From: a virus | DNA length: 64,000 nt | IMG/VR virus record: IMGVR_UViG_3300048999_000056 | Span: 48,819-112,818 of that record | Strand: one strand, 5' to 3' | In this document: in pieces, positions 24,555 through 33,131 of the stretch | Layout: the number at the start of each line of letters is the position of its first letter | Numbering within the stretch: the first letter of the stretch is position 1 | The notes under the pieces: generated by a model | Database searches by the model: none | Seen by the model: only the letters and a program-made list of their open reading frames with translations | Told to the model about the DNA's origin: nothing | Position numbers and translations under genes: made by a program

Positions 24555-26102
24555 TTACGCCAACAATTTTCTCGCTTTGGCGCTGCTCAGTGCCGCCAGC
24601 AGGTCCTGCCCCTCGGCCAGATAGTGAAGAATCCGGCGCTCCACCCCGCTACAGACCAGATCGTCTACTGTGACGGAGCGGGCGCCCCGAGCCATGGGGC
24701 GGTCCTGCGCCTGTTGCCGCTGGATCGGCGATACGGGCGATTCGTAGAATATGAGGTAGTCCGCCGTGCTCATGTCGATCGACATGCCGCCTTTCGTCGC
24801 ATTGGCAACGAGAATATGCGTCCTGCGGTCCTGGAAGTCGCTGATGATCTGCCGGCTGTCCTTGCTGCCGCCGTATAGCCAGCCGAACGCGATGCCCCGG
24901 CGTCGCAGCATATCGGTGATCAGCTTGCCGGTATGGATGTAGTGGTGGAAGATCACAACCTGTACGTCGGCCGGTGCGTGCTGGGCGAACTCCTCCAGCC
25001 ATTCGAGTTTCGGGTTGCTGCGGAAATGGACGATCCGCTCAACGCCCGTGCGATCCTTGAACGGCAGGTATCCGCTCGCGACCTGTCGCAGCCGGTGAAA
25101 CGTGTTCTGGATTTCAACGCTATGTCGGTCCAGCTTGACCAGCTTGTCAACCACGTCGCGGTAGGCGTCCAGCTGATCTCCCCACATATGCAGCTCGACC
25201 ACGGTGGACAGCACGGTCTGCTGCTCGACCTCGCTGCGTTTGTAGATCATCGCCAGCGATGACATTTTCCGCTCAAGCTGCGGCATCTTCTTTTTGTCGA
25301 ACTTGTATTCCTGCTTGCCGCTAAACCAGTTCTTGCGGCCGGTGCCGAACGCCTGCTCGAAGAAGTAATAGTTGTAACCAAGCGTCTCGCCGCGATCGAC
25401 AAGAAATGCCTGCGACCACAACGCAAACGGATTACGCCCGAACGGCGTGCCGGTCAACCCGAGCCGGAACTTGCACTCAGCCGTCATGGCTGCAGCAATG
25501 TTGAAACGCAGCGATAGATGGTTCATGCACAGATGGATTTCGTCTATGATGCAGAGCCCGAGAAAACTGCCGGCATCGGCAACTACGTCACGCTGCGCGT
25601 AGACCTTCGCGTTGCCATAGCGATTGATACCACGCTTGCCGAACATTTCCTGCAGCCCCGACCAGGGCACAACGATCAGATCCGTTTCGTTGTCCTCCAG
25701 CCCGTCAATGAACTCGTCGAGGTCCAAATGGCATATCTTGACGCGAAGATCGGAACGCAACGCTGCCTCGCGTTCCCAGACCGGTAGACCGTCCGGTGAA
25801 TGCGCGATGACCAGACCCTTGTTGAGCCATAGCTTCGACTTGCGTAGATGCTCAGCCCAGTTCAACGCGATCGAGGTTTTCCGCATACGTGGCTCGAAAT
25901 AGAGCAACGCGCGGCGCTGGTAGAGCGCGAACGCAATTCCTTCAAGCTGGTGCTGCTGCAACTCGGTCTTCGGCTTGAAGGGTTGCCCGGTGCTGTTATA
26001 GATCGACAACTCAAGCCGCTGCCGATCCATGCCTTTGAAGGCTGGGATGCGGACCGGCAGCCGGCTCAGAAAGCGATCGATAGCTTGCGCGGCAACAACC
26101 AT
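24555..26102 (-). CDS. SNF2-type superfamily 2 helicase/ATPase
   Basis: 515 residues. Motifs in order: Q-like LQQHQLEGIAFAL, Walker A variant LLYFEPRMRKTSIAL, Walker B LCIIDEIH, motif III LGLTGTPFG, motif V HILVANATKGGMSIDMS and motif VI QRQQAQDRPMARG. These define a DEAD/SNF2 translocase, probably acting on phage DNA in replication or repair. The Walker A is PRMRKT, with Lys-Thr kept but the glycines lost, as in some SNF2-like phage enzymes. ATG 26102 has little ribosome site; coupling to the tiny gene ending two bases earlier is likely. Confidence 0.88.
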   Translation of the reverse strand: MVVAAQAIDRFLSRLPVRIPAFKGMDRQRLELSIYNSTGQPFKPKTELQQHQLEGIAFALYQRRALLYFEPRMRKTSIALNWAEHLRKSKLWLNKGLVIAHSPDGLPVWEREAALRSDLRVKICHLDLDEFIDGLEDNETDLIVVPWSGLQEMFGKRGINRYGNAKVYAQRDVVADAGSFLGLCIIDEIHLCMNHLSLRFNIAAAMTAECKFRLGLTGTPFGRNPFALWSQAFLVDRGETLGYNYYFFEQAFGTGRKNWFSGKQEYKFDKKKMPQLERKMSSLAMIYKRSEVEQQTVLSTVVELHMWGDQLDAYRDVVDKLVKLDRHSVEIQNTFHRLRQVASGYLPFKDRTGVERIVHFRSNPKLEWLEEFAQHAPADVQVVIFHHYIHTGKLITDMLRRRGIAFGWLYGGSKDSRQIISDFQDRRTHILVANATKGGMSIDMSTADYLIFYESPVSPIQRQQAQDRPMARGARSVTVDDLVCSGVERRILHYLAEGQDLLAALSSAKARKLLA

Positions 26103-26103
26103 G

Positions 26104-26187
26104 TTAGTGCATCAACGTGCAGACCATGAATCCGGCGAAAAAGCCGACTGCGCCAACGAATGAACAGGTGATCAATGGTACTATCAT
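26104..26187 (-). CDS. 27-residue membrane peptide
   Basis: ATG 26187 follows GGAGGGGG. MIVPLITCSFVGAVGFFAGF plus six residues is almost entirely hydrophobic, a single membrane span. The stop lies one base before the helicase start. An upstream Cys-rich frame (26184 to about 26327) ends ATGA at this start but has no convincing start codon, so I do not call it. Confidence 0.55.
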   Translation of the reverse strand: MIVPLITCSFVGAVGFFAGFMVCTLMH

Positions 26188-26325
26188 TTGCTTGCCCCCT
26201 CCGGCATCTTCATCCGTCGCGGCAGATCGTGCAGGCACTTGTCGGACGGCAAGAGGTATTGGCAATCGCCAGGGCACAGCCTGTCAGGGTGACGGTGACA
26301 GGCTGGCAGCTCCTGGCATTGCGGT

Positions 26326-27762
26326 TCACTTGCCGTGCTCGGCTTCGTCTGTCTCCTCGGTCTGCTCTTCTGCGGGTTGTTTTCCGGTGACACGGTCCAG
26401 CTCACTTTCTGTTGCCTGATCCATATATACGCTCGATAGGTGGAATTGCCCAGTGACGTAGGATTGCGAGATAAGCACGCGGAACTTATCCTCCTCGTCA
26501 CGTGCGGCATCAACGAGGATACGCGCGAGGCCCATCTTGCGTTCCTCGTCGGTGCGGTTGAACGTCAGTACGGTATCAGCTGTGCCGACCTTGCTCCAAT
26601 CCTCCGACACGCCTTTCGAGCCGAATAGCTTGGCGCCCTCGGTCGCTCGATTGCCCTGCGTCGGCGCGCACAACGCCATGTCACGCCGTACGCACAGACC
26701 GCGCAATTGCTGATACAGCCGCCCGGTGTCGATCCGCAGATTGTCGGCATTGATCGACATGAGATCGGGATAATCGATGATCAGCAGGTCGGGCACGAAG
26801 TTCTCTTCGCGCGCAAGCATGTCGAGATAGGCATCGAGCTGCGGAACTGTCAACGCTCCTGTCGGCCATCCTTTGATCAACAGGCGCGGACGCAAGCCGA
26901 ATGACTGCAGCCGGCGGACGATCTCCTGCTTGCTGGCGGTCATCAGGCCCATCGCCTGATACTCGTGCAATGTGATCATGCCGGACAGCCTGCCGGTCTG
27001 CGGATCACGCGACAGCTTGGGCAACTGCACGGTCTGTGCCTCGCGCTTGGTCCAGGCATTGAACGCTTGTACATACCGGCGCTTCGTCAGTTTCTCCGAG
27101 TTCTCCAATGTCATGTGCAACGTCGTATGCCCATCGCGGAAATTGGCCTTGCCGAGATTGACGCACCACCAACTTTTGCCTGCCTTCTTGGGAGCAATGA
27201 ACAACGTAAACGTGCCGCGCTCCGGGCGGATGCCGCGTATGTCCAGTTCTTCCACACCGGACGAGAACCGCTCGCCGCTGGTCTGTTCAACGAAACTGAG
27301 ATCGGTATCGTGCAGCCACGTGCCGCGCGTCATGCGCGAACGGAACGCCGGTTGCCCCCAAATCAGCTCGTCAGCCTTTGTCTCGTCACCGGCCTGCAAT
27401 ACCTCCAACGCGTTCTCCAGCGCATTCATCTTGGATTGCCGCCGCATCCAGTCGTCGAGGCCGCCAATGACGAAATTTGGATCGAGATCGGCCTGCACGC
27501 GTTGCGTCTCGTCAATTATGGACGCCATGAACTTGCCTTCGCTGCGCTTCAGCTCGTTCTCCATCACGTCGCGGATATGCCCCTGCGGTGCGTGCCTGTA
27601 ATCAACGATGAACTTGATTGCGGCTTCCGCTATGCGTTGAAAGGCTCTGGTGCTGAATATCTCCGGCTCCAAGATCGATGCGAGCATGCTTGCGTGCTCG
27701 TTGTTCCAGATCAACAGGGTGATAACGTTTTCCTCGGCAGTGCCTTGCAGTTGATTAGCCAT
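26326..27762 (-). CDS. DnaB-like replicative helicase
   Basis: 478 residues from ATG 27762, inside the end of the upstream homing-endonuclease gene. N-terminal helical domain (~1-140), then a RecA-type core: Walker A FIAPKKAGKSWW (~188-199), Walker B DLLIIDYPDLM (~325-335), and a DnaB-type motif MALCAPTQGNRA followed by SEDWSKVGTADTVLTF. Ring helicases of this type unwind DNA at the fork and work with the primase at 50940. An acidic tail (EEQTEETDEAEHGK) may bind a partner. A longer frame to 27837 exists but the extra residues are just the other frame of the AP2 domain. Confidence 0.88.
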   Translation of the reverse strand: MANQLQGTAEENVITLLIWNNEHASMLASILEPEIFSTRAFQRIAEAAIKFIVDYRHAPQGHIRDVMENELKRSEGKFMASIIDETQRVQADLDPNFVIGGLDDWMRRQSKMNALENALEVLQAGDETKADELIWGQPAFRSRMTRGTWLHDTDLSFVEQTSGERFSSGVEELDIRGIRPERGTFTLFIAPKKAGKSWWCVNLGKANFRDGHTTLHMTLENSEKLTKRRYVQAFNAWTKREAQTVQLPKLSRDPQTGRLSGMITLHEYQAMGLMTASKQEIVRRLQSFGLRPRLLIKGWPTGALTVPQLDAYLDMLAREENFVPDLLIIDYPDLMSINADNLRIDTGRLYQQLRGLCVRRDMALCAPTQGNRATEGAKLFGSKGVSEDWSKVGTADTVLTFNRTDEERKMGLARILVDAARDEEDKFRVLISQSYVTGQFHLSSVYMDQATESELDRVTGKQPAEEQTEETDEAEHGK

Positions 27763-28318
27763 TGCTGCGCTCGTCGTTGCTGTTGTGAAATTCGCCAAAT
27801 AGCTGCCGTGCTGCTTGTTCGTAAGCTGCTGCGGCATCCTCGGGTGTCTTGAAGTATCCCAACGACTTGCGTTTGCCGTTGATATTTATGTACGCGATCC
27901 ATCTAGGTGGTAGCTTCGGGCGATGCTTACCATTGTAGCGAGCCACTCCTCGGTATCCAGAAGTGTTATTAGCATGGCGACGGCGGTTCTGCATGTTCTG
28001 CGAGTGGGTAGCCTCTCGCAGATTGTCGTGTTTGTCGTTGATTGCGTTTCGATTCCGGTGATCGATCTCCTGTCTCGGAAACCGCCCGGTTGTGAGCGCC
28101 CATATGATATGTGAAGCTAGGTAGTTCTTGCCTGCAATCTTCACTAAGCGATAGCCATTGCGATTTATACATCCGGCGAGCATGCCTCCTCGTACGCGAC
28201 CGTGAAGTCCTTTTCGCCATCGTAGAATGCCTGTAGATGGGTCGTACATAAACAGCGACCGTAAGATTTCAACGGCATCCGATTCTAGATTAGCAACGCC
28301 AGTAAGCTGTTGCGGCAT
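27755..28318 (-). CDS. HNH-AP2 homing endonuclease
   Basis: 187 residues; ATG 28318 follows GGAGAAG. HNH_3-type core RQEIDHRNRNAINDKHDNLR (~90-110), NMQNRRRHANNTSGYRGVAR, then an AP2 DNA-binding end WIAYININGKRKSLGYF...DAAAAYEQAARQLFGEF. Inserted between the SbcC-like and DnaB-like genes; its last eight bases overlap the helicase start. A free-standing mobile gene that would spread by cutting the uninterrupted junction in related phages. Confidence 0.92.
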   Translation of the reverse strand: MPQQLTGVANLESDAVEILRSLFMYDPSTGILRWRKGLHGRVRGGMLAGCINRNGYRLVKIAGKNYLASHIIWALTTGRFPRQEIDHRNRNAINDKHDNLREATHSQNMQNRRRHANNTSGYRGVARYNGKHRPKLPPRWIAYININGKRKSLGYFKTPEDAAAAYEQAARQLFGEFHNSNDERSNG

Positions 28319-28350
28319 ATAGACTTCTCCGTTTGCTCTTGGTCCTAATG

Positions 28351-30144
28351 CTACCGAAGACGGTTGATCGACGTTCCCTCTTGCTCCCGTGTGCACACCC
28401 AAACTTCATCGAATGGGAATGTCATTGAGCGGTGGTCCAGCAACCAGACGGCACGTGCACTCTGTTCCGTGCGGTCCTGCAGGCACGTCAACAAATCATC
28501 GATGCCCTCCGGTGACAGCCAAGCCGTCGGTTCATCGAATACCTCTACCGAGTGATATACGCCGGCCATGTTCTGTATCAGGGAAGCCAGTCCGAAACTC
28601 ACTGCCAGCTTGACGCGTTGCGCCTCGCCGAACGAGTAGGACTTGTATGTGCCCTGCCCGAGCGCGTTGACGGCGTGCACGTGGATACCGGGTGAACGCG
28701 TGCCGGACTCGATCTCATAGCGGATGCGCCATGCCCCGATGCCGAGCTGTGCGGCTGCCGATGCCGTCTCGATCTCCAGCAATGCCAGGATGCGGCGGAT
28801 CAGGAACAGCCGGACCAACCGAAAACCGCGCTTCCAGTAGTCAACCTTGATCTGATCCTCGGCCAGCGTCTCGATCGCAAATTGCAGGCTCTGGACGGTT
28901 TCGGCGAGCTGGTCAGCCTGCTGGCGGACCGACGCGATACGGTCTGCCAGGGGCGCTGCCTGGCTGCCACGCTGGGCTTCCTCCAGCCGCTGGCGGGCTT
29001 GTGCCAGACCGCGCTGGCAGGCTGCCACGTCGGCCCGTGCGGCGGTCTGTTCGTGCTCGCATCGCACGCGCGCTTCACGGGCTTTCTTGGCTTCGACTTC
29101 TACCTCCACCATGACCCTACCGGCATCGCGCCAGTCGCGCTCCAGGTGGTCGAGTTTTACGCCCGTATCGTCAGCCTGTAATTCGAGTTCTCGCATCCGA
29201 CGTTGCGCGAACACCTGATCGATCCGTTGCTTGCACGTTGGGCATGACTTGTGGTCGCGCAGGAAGTCGCTGTCTCCGAGGATGTCCTTATGCCGGAATG
29301 CCGCCTGCGTGTGATCGGTGCGGATGACTTCGATAATGTCCTGCAGCTCGCGTAACTGCAGATCGATGTCCTGTTCCGCCTGCTGCCTCGCCGTCAATGC
29401 CTGAGCAATGCCACGGGCACGCTGTTCGGCAGCACGCAATGCGTTGTCGGCCTGCACATAGTCATTCTTCAAGCCTTCCTCTGCGCGCGCATGATAGTCC
29501 TGCCATTCGGCTTGTGTCGCCGTGAGTTCCTGCAACAGTTTGTCGAGCCCGCTCGCGCGGCCTGCCTCGTGGGACTTGGTATTGTTGAGTTCGCTCAGGC
29601 TCTTCGTCATTTTCGCCGACTGCTCGCCGGCAAAGTCTGACAATTTCAGCCAGACGCCCAGTCCCATGATCTCGTCCATCAACGCGCTACGTTCTGGTAT
29701 CGACAGGTCCATGAACAGCGGCGCCGACTGGCCGAAGATCACCGAATGCACGAAGCGCAACCGCGTCATGCCCATCAGCGCATCGACGGCAGCCTGCGGC
29801 ACCGGCTCATTGTTCAACAGTAGCGTATCAGGCGAACCGGTGCGATCGATGATTTGCGTTTCACCGTCAACATTATACTGCGCGATGACATGCGGACGTT
29901 GCTTGAGTTCCCACGTGGCGAGGTCCGACGCGCGCTCGCCTCGGATCGAGGTCCCATAAAGGCACCACGTCAACGCATCCCACAACGATGACTTGCCGCT
30001 GCCGTTCGATCCGAGCGCGGGCTCGACCTTGTTGATTCCAGTGATGAAGCGGAACCCGCCCTCGGTCGGAAATTCGATCCGTGTCTCCTGGCTGAAGCAA
30101 CGAAACGCGGTGATCGTCATTGCCTCCAGCACGATCAGCCGCAT
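28351..30144 (-). CDS. SbcC/Rad50-like recombination nuclease subunit (T4 gp46 type)
   Basis: 597 residues from ATG 30144; an internal ATG at 30120 (MTITAFRCF) has the better site (GGAGG) and may be the true start. Walker A ALGSNGSGKSS, long coiled coils with a zinc hook SCPTCKQR in the middle, ABC signature SFGEAQRVKLAVSF, Walker B VEVFDEPTAWL, and a final D-loop/His region WLLDHRSMTF. With the SbcD-like protein encoded at 30562 it should form an Mre11-Rad50 type complex that resects ends for recombination-dependent replication. Shorter than cellular Rad50 but normal for phages. Confidence 0.92.
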   Translation of the reverse strand: MRLIVLEAMTITAFRCFSQETRIEFPTEGGFRFITGINKVEPALGSNGSGKSSLWDALTWCLYGTSIRGERASDLATWELKQRPHVIAQYNVDGETQIIDRTGSPDTLLLNNEPVPQAAVDALMGMTRLRFVHSVIFGQSAPLFMDLSIPERSALMDEIMGLGVWLKLSDFAGEQSAKMTKSLSELNNTKSHEAGRASGLDKLLQELTATQAEWQDYHARAEEGLKNDYVQADNALRAAEQRARGIAQALTARQQAEQDIDLQLRELQDIIEVIRTDHTQAAFRHKDILGDSDFLRDHKSCPTCKQRIDQVFAQRRMRELELQADDTGVKLDHLERDWRDAGRVMVEVEVEAKKAREARVRCEHEQTAARADVAACQRGLAQARQRLEEAQRGSQAAPLADRIASVRQQADQLAETVQSLQFAIETLAEDQIKVDYWKRGFRLVRLFLIRRILALLEIETASAAAQLGIGAWRIRYEIESGTRSPGIHVHAVNALGQGTYKSYSFGEAQRVKLAVSFGLASLIQNMAGVYHSVEVFDEPTAWLSPEGIDDLLTCLQDRTEQSARAVWLLDHRSMTFPFDEVWVCTREQEGTSINRLR

Positions 30145-30353
30145 GTTGAATCTTCTTCATCTGATAATTCGATAGAAGCCTTCCGTGCTTTTTGGGCTAC
30201 CATCCGGCAGAATCGTTTTATTTGCTCCTGTGTACAATCGCAGTGTTTCATCGTCATCAACGCGAAAAAAAGCGATAGTTCGGCGGGCATTCCGTTTAGA
30301 ATCCGCTCTACAACTCTGTCGGCAAGCCCGTGTAAATTATACTGCTCGGCCAT
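30135..30353 (-). CDS. Small helical protein between SbcC- and SbcD-like genes
   Basis: 72 residues; ATG 30353 lies nine bases after AAAGG. Helical, with Cys near the middle (KHCDCTQEQIKRFCRMVAQK). The end overlaps the SbcC-like start by ten bases. It ends TCG like the next upstream small protein because both share the 12 bases acatgcggctga at their stops. Function unknown. Confidence 0.62.
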   Translation of the reverse strand: MAEQYNLHGLADRVVERILNGMPAELSLFFALMTMKHCDCTQEQIKRFCRMVAQKARKASIELSDEEDSTCG

Positions 30354-30366
30354 AACATTCAACCTT

Positions 30367-30546
30367 TCAGCCGCATGTGGCGCCATCCGGCATGCTGTCA
30401 ACGACCTTGCCGAGTTCTTCTATTATGTCGCTCATGGCATGCGGGTAGCGTGTCTTGTCGAGTTGCTGGATGCCGAGCCGCCGTGTGTTGCTGTAGACTT
30501 GGAATAGGATCGTCTTTTCGGTTTCCTGTATCTCGATACGCAACAT
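30367..30546 (-). CDS. 59-residue protein, unknown
   Basis: ATG 30546 follows GAAGGAGGAAAG, one of the strongest sites in the window. MLRIEIQETEKTILFQVYSN then a helix (MSDIIEELGKVVDSM). Lies between the nuclease subunit genes, so a role with them is possible. No family recognised. Confidence 0.65.
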   Translation of the reverse strand: MLRIEIQETEKTILFQVYSNTRRLGIQQLDKTRYPHAMSDIIEELGKVVDSMPDGATCG

Positions 30547-30561
30547 GCTTTCCTCCTTCGT

Positions 30562-31575
30562 TTATAGCACGATGCCTTTTGCTTCTTCCAACAAATCAAA
30601 TCCGGCTTCAAGCAATGGGATGTCGATACCCTCTGCTTCGGCGAACGCCATCATGGCTTCCTCGGGATCAGTCAGCTCTGCTGCTTCGCCGCTTGGCTGT
30701 GGCGAGGTCTCAACGATCGGCTCGATACCGGCCAGAGACACGCCATGCTGTTGCGCCCATTGCGTGATAGCCGCCTGTTCCGCCGGCCATTGCTCGACAC
30801 GATCAAGCGGCATGACAAGACGCACCCTGGCGGAATCACCGTGGCGCACATAACCGCGCTGCAGATCGGCGGCGCTTGTGATCTCCAGCACGTGTTTGCG
30901 GATCGGCATCAACGGAACTTCGCGGATGATCTCGCAGCTCTCATTGTCAATGACCAGGAACCGGCAACGATGATCGTCGCCGAACCTGACAGGATGCGGT
31001 GCGCCGACGTAGGTCCAGATGCCCGAGCCGACCGGTATCGTCTGCGGCGTATGGATGTCGCCCGAGTAGAACTTGAAGCCACGCGGCGCCTCGATTGCCA
31101 AAGGCTTGTTGCGCGATCGGTAGCGCTTGCCGTGCCCGATGTCGGCGCCGTCCAGCGACTGATGCAGGAAGGCAGCGCGGTAGAGCCGAAACTCGATACC
31201 CTGCCAATCCTCCATCGCGCGAGCGGTTGAGGGTAGCATGAGTTGCCTGCCGCGTGCGGTAGGCTCGCGGATGAAGGTGATGCCGGGCATGGCGTTGAGA
31301 AACGACCAGAACGGCTTTTCTTCGTAAAGCGGCCGATCGTGGTTGCCGGCCAGTATGGTGACTTCCACGCCTTGCTTGGCGAACTCGTTGGTTAGCGTGT
31401 CAACGAGACGGTTGACCAGCGCTGCCGGATGCCGGTCGCGCCGGTCGCCCAGATCACCGAGAATGTAAAGTTGTTGATCATCCTTGAGCAGAGGGTAAAG
31501 CCATTCGACGACCTGCCACCGGTATTCTTCGTCCGGGTTTGACGTTAGATGCCAGTCGGCGGTTAAGATTGTCAT
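30562..31575 (-). CDS. SbcD/Mre11-like exonuclease subunit (T4 gp47 type)
   Basis: 337 residues. Metallophosphoesterase motifs: LTADWHL (DxH), ILGDLGDRRD (GDxxD), LAGNHDRPLY (GNHD), FYSGDIHTPQ (GDxHxxQ). The C-terminal ~100 residues form the capping region and an acidic tail. Partner of the SbcC-like subunit at 28351. The first 98 bases overlap the end of the RuvC-like gene in another frame, unusual here; the Mre11 start looks secure because TILTADWHL must be near the N-terminus. Confidence 0.92.
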   Translation of the reverse strand: MTILTADWHLTSNPDEEYRWQVVEWLYPLLKDDQQLYILGDLGDRRDRHPAALVNRLVDTLTNEFAKQGVEVTILAGNHDRPLYEEKPFWSFLNAMPGITFIREPTARGRQLMLPSTARAMEDWQGIEFRLYRAAFLHQSLDGADIGHGKRYRSRNKPLAIEAPRGFKFYSGDIHTPQTIPVGSGIWTYVGAPHPVRFGDDHRCRFLVIDNESCEIIREVPLMPIRKHVLEITSAADLQRGYVRHGDSARVRLVMPLDRVEQWPAEQAAITQWAQQHGVSLAGIEPIVETSPQPSGEAAELTDPEEAMMAFAEAEGIDIPLLEAGFDLLEEAKGIVL

Positions 31576-32053
31576 AAATGGCTCCGTAATGAGCGATCAG
31601 CGCTGCTTCTGCTTTGCCATCGTCTTTCACACGGCTCCACATGCGCGCGTTGAGTGGGAACAGCTCACTCGCGCGGCGCCGTGTTGCGCCCTTGTCCTTT
31701 GGGCATCTCAACGCCTTCTTCCACTCCTGCGGCGTGACGAATGTATGCGGCAACTCCAGCGCCGCCACGACACCTTCGACAATACCGCACGCCTTGCCAA
31801 AAGCGTAGGCGCTCGCAACACCTTCTTTCGGCAGTGAGCTGACATTCTCAATGTAGACGTGGCACTTGCGCCCGTTGGCGATTACGGCAACCGCCTTCAG
31901 AAACGTTGCGAGGCGAGGCGCGTTGACACGCATTCGCTTGCTCTTGCCGACCTTTACTTCATCGGCGGGCATGGGCTCGATCTGCTCAAACTCCCCGTCG
32001 ATCGAGACGGCGATTGCGCCGCGTGCCCCCGGATCGATGCCGATGATGATCAT
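31478..32053 (-). CDS. RuvC-like Holliday junction resolvase
   Basis: 191 residues; ATG 32053 follows a perfect AGGAGG. RNase H-fold acidic residues are present: IIIGIDPGARGA (Asp7), VYIENVSSL (Glu), and KDDGKAEAALIAHYG (final Asp/Glu pair). Similar phage enzymes resolve branched DNA before packaging. The last ~30 residues are read over the start of the SbcD-like gene and are Arg/Pro-rich, so the original C-terminus may have been shorter. Confidence 0.85.
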   Translation of the reverse strand: MIIIGIDPGARGAIAVSIDGEFEQIEPMPADEVKVGKSKRMRVNAPRLATFLKAVAVIANGRKCHVYIENVSSLPKEGVASAYAFGKACGIVEGVVAALELPHTFVTPQEWKKALRCPKDKGATRRRASELFPLNARMWSRVKDDGKAEAALIAHYGAIYDNLNRRLASNVKPGRRIPVAGRRMALPSAQG

Positions 32054-32145
32054 CGCTTCCTCCTGGTCAGCCATAACCAGACCCAGGCCGGCACCGTCAG
32101 TCCGATGCCGACGAGCGGGACGATCAACCAGTAATCTAGCTTCAT
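32050..32145 (-). CDS. 31-residue single-TM protein
   Basis: ATG 32145 follows GAGGAAAT and overlaps the RecA-like stop (ATGA); its own stop overlaps the RuvC start (ATGA). MKLDYWLIVPLVGIGLTVPA plus WVWLWL then TRRKR is a membrane span with a positive cytoplasmic end. Function unknown; the double coupling supports translation. Confidence 0.6.
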   Translation of the reverse strand: MKLDYWLIVPLVGIGLTVPAWVWLWLTRRKR

Positions 32146-33131
32146 GCATATTTCCTCATAGGTGGGGCGGTTGCGCGCTCTACCGCCTGCCAGTGATCAT
32201 CAACGAGTTCGCACAGTAGCGCGTTGATCTCTTTCAGCCAGTTTCGATCCTGATGCCGTCGCGCCTCGCCGACCTGCTTGCGGATGTCGTTAAGATCAAC
32301 GCCGTTTGCCGCCTTGTGCTTTTCGAGGTAGTCGAGACAGGACCCTTCATCGTCAATGCCGTATTCAAACCAGAGCGTCACGTCGGCTTCACGGAACGGC
32401 TTGCCGACCTTGTTTTTCTTGTTACGAACTCTGACATTGGTGCCGACGATACGATCAACACCTTTGATCCGCCGCTCGATCTTGCGTAGCTCAGACAACC
32501 AGACAACCTGCGATGCGTAGAAGTCCAGTGCCCGCCCGCCGCTGCGCTTCTGCCGTTCGCCGAACATGACGCCGATCGTGTCCCGCAACTGAGATACGAT
32601 CAGCAACGCGCAGTTGGAGTTGTGAATGTCGGCAGCGGTGCGGCGGAACAGCTCCGACATCAACTTTGCCTTGCCGGCGCCGTAGGTGCCCTTTTCGATC
32701 GGCCGCTCCATTTCGTCGGCATCGGACAATGCGTCGAGTGAGTCAACGACATAGAGCGCTGGCGTGCTCCGCTTGCGCCGGACAAACTGCTCAAGGTCGG
32801 CGAACAGCTGCTCGACGGTATGGATGTTGTCAACCGGGTGCACGCCGGGCGGCATGCCGATCTGTTGTCCGTATGCTTCGTCATAGGCGGATTCCGCTTC
32901 TATGTAACGGATATCCTCCAGGCTGCGGCAGACACGCGCAAAGTTCGCACATGCCTCAACAGCAATCAGGGTTTTGCCGGCCGCCTTGTCTCCTACGATG
33001 TTGCTGACACGACCGACAGCCCAGCCGCCACCAAGCACCTGATCAAGCAGATGGCAACCGGAACTGACGAAGCGAACGCCCTCCCGTGCCGGCGCTGGAC
33101 CGGCACGGGTTGCGAGAGGTCGCCGTGGCAT
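32142..33131 (-). CDS. RecA/UvsX-like recombinase
   Basis: 329 residues. Walker A VGDKAAGKTL (~46-55), Walker B ALYVVDSLDAL, catalytic and L2 region LIVSQLRDTIGVMFGERQ then SGGRALDFYASQVVWLSEL, as in RecA proteins. The N-terminal oligomerisation helix is replaced by a short basic stretch, and the C-terminal ~90 residues are helical. Drives strand exchange with the adjacent SSB-like protein. Start overlaps the SSB stop (TGATG). Confidence 0.9.
   Translation of the reverse strand: MPRRPLATRAGPAPAREGVRFVSSGCHLLDQVLGGGWAVGRVSNIVGDKAAGKTLIAVEACANFARVCRSLEDIRYIEAESAYDEAYGQQIGMPPGVHPVDNIHTVEQLFADLEQFVRRKRSTPALYVVDSLDALSDADEMERPIEKGTYGAGKAKLMSELFRRTAADIHNSNCALLIVSQLRDTIGVMFGERQKRSGGRALDFYASQVVWLSELRKIERRIKGVDRIVGTNVRVRNKKNKVGKPFREADVTLWFEYGIDDEGSCLDYLEKHKAANGVDLNDIRKQVGEARRHQDRNWLKEINALLCELVDDHWQAVERATAPPMRKYA

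Noticed and set aside
26184-26327. Cys-rich frame (CQELPACHRHPDRLCPGDCQ) ending ATGA at the 26187 start
   Set aside because: The stop position is suggestive, but no acceptable start codon with a ribosome site was found. Left out as a gene.
26418-26428. TATATAC motif as promoter
   Set aside because: It encodes VYMD inside the DnaB-like gene and is not at a gene boundary.
27755-28318. Similarity of ATGCCGCARCAGCTTAC at 28318 and 27837 as target-site duplication
   Set aside because: The 27837 copy is the AP2 domain coding sequence (DAAAAYEQA) in another frame. Chance explains the match.
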